Source of the DNA: Callorhinus ursinus
Taxonomy: Eukaryota; Chordata; Mammalia; Carnivora; Otariidae
Length of the DNA stretch: 64,000 nucleotides
Assembly: GCF_003265705.1 (NCBI RefSeq)
Contig: NW_020312894.1
Location: 4,354,930-4,418,929, forward strand
Direction: 5' to 3'
Positions 60,136-64,000 of the stretch are shown one piece after another. The notes beneath the pieces are model-generated. The model did not search any database, was not told the origin of the DNA, and worked only from the letters and a program-made list of their open reading frames with translations. Made by a program: the position numbers and the translations under genes. Numbering within the stretch: position 1 is the first letter of the stretch; each line of letters starts with the position of its first letter.

Positions 60136-61750
60136 CCATTTCGGTCTTCACTCGTTTGCTTTGATTCTGTATGTGGTTGACTTTGTGACTCATTGACACT
60201 GAGTAATGTCCAGTGAACCGGGTCATCTCTGGGCAGAGCTGAGTATTGTGGCTGAAAGGAGCCCAGGACAGGAAGTCTGGAGACATCGCCCACTGGAGGG
60301 CTGTCGTGACTCACTTGGCTTCTCTAAACTTGGGCCACTCTCTGCAAATGGTGACCATGGATGCTGGTCCCACAGCTCTGAAGGGTCCCACGGCAGATGA
60401 ATGGTGAAGAGGCCCCAGGGACAGCCAGAGGCCCGGAGAGTGGAGCAGTGGGGGCAGCCTGTCCTGCTGGGTCCTCTGATGTCTAAGTTCTGCAGTCATG
60501 TCGTACACCATATTTGCCACTGATCTTTTAAAAATCAGTTCTGAGCTCTGGTGGCAAACCTTCACTTTCCTTTCTTGCTGCGAACATGCACAGTTGTCAG
60601 CCTCCATGTTTTGACACATCACACACACTCACAGAAAGGCACCCCCTATCCTGTTCATTGATGTTGTTCTGTCATCAAAGAGCTTATTGTTTTAGGGAAG
60701 TTCTCCTGGGGGCATGTGCTCCAGCAGCCTTGTCTTCTCTATGTATTTATTAATTAGCTCGCTGAGTGGGAAATGATACCCTTTTCTTATGCATTGTTTT
60801 TTTAAAGGACTTCAGCTGATTATCTAAATAAACAGTGCTCTTAAAATTTTCTCTCAAGCAGAATTGCCAATCCCACCTTACATTTTTGCTAAAATAGTGT
60901 AGGATCCGTCTCCCCCTGAAAAAATCTCATTTTCTCATTTTACTTTCTCAAGAACTGGCCAAGATTGGGTGAGGATTAAACACCCAAGTCCAGTTTCCTC
61001 CTTCCACGTGTCCCAGAGGGAAATAGGAGAAAAAAAGCCTGTTTGCTCCATGGTGAATAGGTGCTAACAGATTTCAACAACTGCCTGTCAAGTATTCTCT
61101 GCCATCCAGAGCTGCTTTGAAAACAGAAAATGCAATTTAAAAGTCGACCTGGCCGGTTAAACATCTTGAAGGGAAAATGACTTGGCCGTGCGTCCCTGAA
61201 CTTTTCTCCCAGTGGGGAATATGGGGCAGTGGCGACATGCTATACCTATCATCACAGTGGAGCGATGCCGTGGAAGATATCCAGTGCTCCCTAATTCATA
61301 GTCATAATCAAAATCAAAGGGGGAGAAAAGCTACCACCCTAAATGAGATCATTTATGTTTTTTAGAAAAAGAAGTGTGGCGCTGTCCCATGAGCATTTTG
61401 GAAGAACATTTATCCTGAAAGGCATCCATTGGTAAATCTCTGAGCAAGGACCGAAGCTAGCAGCAGCAGGTGCACAGTGGGGGATTATAGGGCCGTAGTC
61501 AGGTGAGCGGCTTAGTGGAAACCAATGTGCGTGGCCACTCAGAGATCAGGAGAACCTGACAAAAGAGGGAGCAGGTGTGGTCCTGCCTCCTTTACCTGCC
61601 AGGGGGCTCTGCAGGGGAGGTGGGTCCCAGGTGAGGTCCCCTCTGCTAGTGCTTATTGTCTCCCCCAGGGGGCTCTTCTTCAGTGTGGGTTTTGCCTCCC
61701 AGAGTCTCTATTACACAAGAAATCAGGGAAAGAAGGGGCTTGGGCACCCT
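60136..61750. other. Unique sequence, no gene recognised
   Basis: A weak antisense MIR-like patch near 60305-60355 is not called. No gene or simple repeat of note. Confidence 0.4.
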
Positions 61751-61754
61751 AGTA

Positions 61755-61905
61755 CCTGTGACTGCCACTTTATTTGGAGGCTGGTCCTTTATGGATATGA
61801 TTAAGTTAGCCGTCTTGAGGGGAGATCATCCTAGACTTAGGGTGGACCCTAAACCCAATGACAACTGTCCTCCCAAGAGAAAAAGAGGGACATTTGTGAC
61901 ATGCC
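61755..61905 (+). mobile_element. MLT1-like LTR fragment, sense
   Basis: Reads 'tggatatgattaagttagcc', 'cttgaggggagatcatccta', 'gacttagggtggaccctaaa' and 'cccaatgacaactgtcctcc'. This is the mid-LTR order of MLT1. The ends are not identifiable. Confidence 0.55.
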
Positions 61906-64000
61906 AGGTTAGAAATGAAGGGGCAGAGCTGGACAGGGGAAATCATTGGCTAAGACCATCTTCACCCACAAGCGTGAGAAGGACAGGTCTGCTGCCCATA
62001 TCTGCACTATGCCCTGTTCATCATACAGCTCGGATCATAAGGAGCGATATACAGCTCAGATCAGGAAACAGGAAACTCTGAAGGCAGGAAGGAAGACCGG
62101 CATGAGGGAAATGCAGCTGGCCAACTGTTAAGATGTTGAATTAAAATGAATATAAGGTGTAACCTACATGGGAGACCACCAAGTAGGAAAGAGAATGTAA
62201 CTGTGAGCACTTGAAACACATGGATAAGGTGCAAGTGATGGGGTGGAAACCAAATGTAGACATAACTTTGACGGACAGAAAATGACACACTTGGACTTAT
62301 CTTTTCCACAACCTCAGGCAGGTATGAAGACAGGCTTGATAGAATCAGCTAAACTTTCTAGAATTTTCTGTAACATCCCACCAGTCATGCATGTTATACT
62401 CTCAAAAGTTGAATTGCAGGACTCATTAGGCACAGTATCCAAGATGAAAGGAGTCACTGATTGAGTTTCCGAATAAATCAGTTCATTTGTATTTTATTAA
62501 TGAAGATTAAAATCTAAAATAACCTGAGCACACTAGATATGGCCATCTATCAGGCAACAAAATGATGAGAAACTACTGAGTGCTCACCAAATATTGAAAT
62601 GGGAAGTTTGTAATAATCTGATGATCCTATAATAGTTCCAAACAGAGTATCTATCTGGAGACCTGACTTTTTTAAGAACCAAAGACATGGTCAAGCTCCA
62701 GCCAAGATGGAGGGTCAGAAGAGGTGGACCAAGGGCCTCTGTCGGGTGTGGTGAGCCCAGGTCTTCTATGTTCTGCAGGGCGTGGTTCACAAAATCCAGC
62801 CATCTCCTCGCTGGAACAGGCTGCCACTTGGTTTCCCAGGCTCCCCTATCCCCCCGCACTCGAAATTACCCTCCCAAGGACTATTCCAACAGCCTTCACT
62901 GGAAGTGGTTTCTGAGACCCTCCATCATCACTCTGAGTCCTTGTCATCCACCACTGCAACAGGAAAACTCATTGCAATGAAATGAGAGCCGCTGGCCTGA
63001 TTTTGCAGCCGCTGTCCAGACTGAGCCTCATCCTTCCGAGGCCTGACCACATCTTCCGGTTCTTGCTGGCGGGATCCGCTGGTGCATGTCTGCATTCGTC
63101 GGTTAGAGCAGGGAATGTGAGCAAAACACCAGCGGCTGGAGGTTGGCCTTTGGTGTGCTTCCAGCCCGGCCAGGGGAGGAAGTACTGGTTGTTGGGTTTT
63201 CTTTGTTTTTTGTTTTTTGGGGTTTTTTTTTGTTTTACCAGAAACCTATCTTCGTGAACTATGAAATTCAAGTCAGGAGTTGGACTTCTAAGGATTTTAA
63301 TATATGCCCCTGTGGCATCAAAGTCCTGGGCATTTAGTAAACTCCAGGTCAGTTCTGGAGTCCTGAGGCAGTCCTGCCCCCAAATGAGAGAATTCACCAC
63401 TTATTTGCACCTAGTTGTAGGTACCGGTTTTATCCTTCATAACGATGTTACAAAATAGCAAAAATGCAGACGTTGAGCACAATCTTGGGAACGCATTCCA
63501 GTGATGGTGGGAAAATGGTCTTCAGTTTCTTGTGAAATGCTTTATCTTGAAATTAAAAAAGGAAACACTTGTGTGTCCTTCTCTGCCATCACGAAGTTAC
63601 ACAACATATTTAAAATATCATAGGATTGTAATGGAAAAATAGAAATCCACAGTTGTAGAACTTCCCATAATTGGGGGCACCCAACCCCGTGTAGTCTCAC
63701 GGCCTCGCGGTGAAAGCCTCCGGAGGAACCCTCTCCCTGGGACCCGCTCGCTGCTGTCACTTTCCCTTTGCTCTTGTTGTCACTAACTTTGCTTAATGAC
63801 CTTGTTTTCTGGGACTAACCATTTCTCCAGCGGAGGAACAGGCCTCGCTCTCCAAGGTTGGAGTTGGGGGAATTTGCTCTCTGGCTGAGACCCCAGAGTG
63901 CAGGGGCAGAGCTCCACACGGTGTGATGGGACCGAATGTTCAGTACATTTTTTTTTCTAAATGGATGTTCAATATTTTAAGTGGCACATCAGTTACTCTG
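61906..64000. other. Unique sequence, no gene recognised
   Basis: Open frames here (up to about 143 codons, 62969-63400 minus) show no domain. A T/G-rich patch lies at 63196-63236. Confidence 0.4.

Noticed and set aside
60305..60355. Antisense MIR-like patch
   Set aside because: Only one short motif (tgactcacttggcttctc) fits, too little for a call. The same applies to 23585-23625 and 6395-6450.
1..64000. CRISPR arrays, phage, operons, insertion sequences or other prokaryotic systems
   Set aside because: The repeat content is wholly mammalian. No regularly spaced repeats with unique spacers and no dense coding on either strand.

Overview
The window looks like nuclear DNA of a caniform carnivore, most likely an arctoid (bear, seal or mustelid group). 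The evidence is twelve copies of the carnivore tRNA-Lys-derived CAN-SINE, alongside mammalian L1, L2, MIR, MLT1 (MaLR) LTRs, MER5A and a Tigger2/MER8-like element. The SINE copies lack the felid-type head. They also lack the young canid-type body, apart from one copy with a canid-like tail. The species cannot be fixed from this window.

I found no protein-coding gene, rRNA, functional tRNA gene or CRISPR array. The longest open frames (up to about 200 codons) lie in low-complexity or repeat sequence, show no family resemblance and have no exon architecture, so I treat them as chance. The window is probably intergenic or deep intronic.

Layout. 1-11.5 kb: mostly unique sequence, an L1 3' end (3.1-4.0 kb), MIR and L2 relics, three CAN-SINEs and a short perfect tandem duplication (8.78 kb). 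11.5-18.6 kb: dense old L1/HAL1-like sequence, mostly on the minus strand, with an L2 (13.3-14.0 kb) and a Tigger-type transposon (15.7-16.1 kb). 18.6-25 kb: unique sequence, pyrimidine and purine microsatellites, MER5A, a young-looking CAN-SINE (24.0 kb) and a small CpG-dense block (24.44-24.66 kb). 25.3-32.9 kb: a nested stack of L1s carrying an MLT1 LTR and four CAN-SINEs. 33-40.6 kb: unique blocks, a MER-type hAT relic, MLT1, a minus-strand L1/HAL1 and L2. 40.6-48 kb: mostly unique, GC-richer sequence with one L1 3' end (44.0-44.8 kb). 48-53 kb: L1 fragments, including one with the inverted structure expected from twin priming, and a T18 tract between 13-bp direct repeats. 53-64 kb: MLT1 relics, a degenerate minisatellite of about 28 bp per unit (55.3 kb), one CAN-SINE and mostly unique sequence, some of it AT-rich and possibly conserved non-coding.

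No genes work together here. The content records successive retrotransposition: old L2/MIR, then L1M/HAL1/MLT1/DNA transposons, then CAN-SINEs. Family names come from recognising consensus motifs by eye. Boundaries of old elements are approximate, usually within tens of bases.
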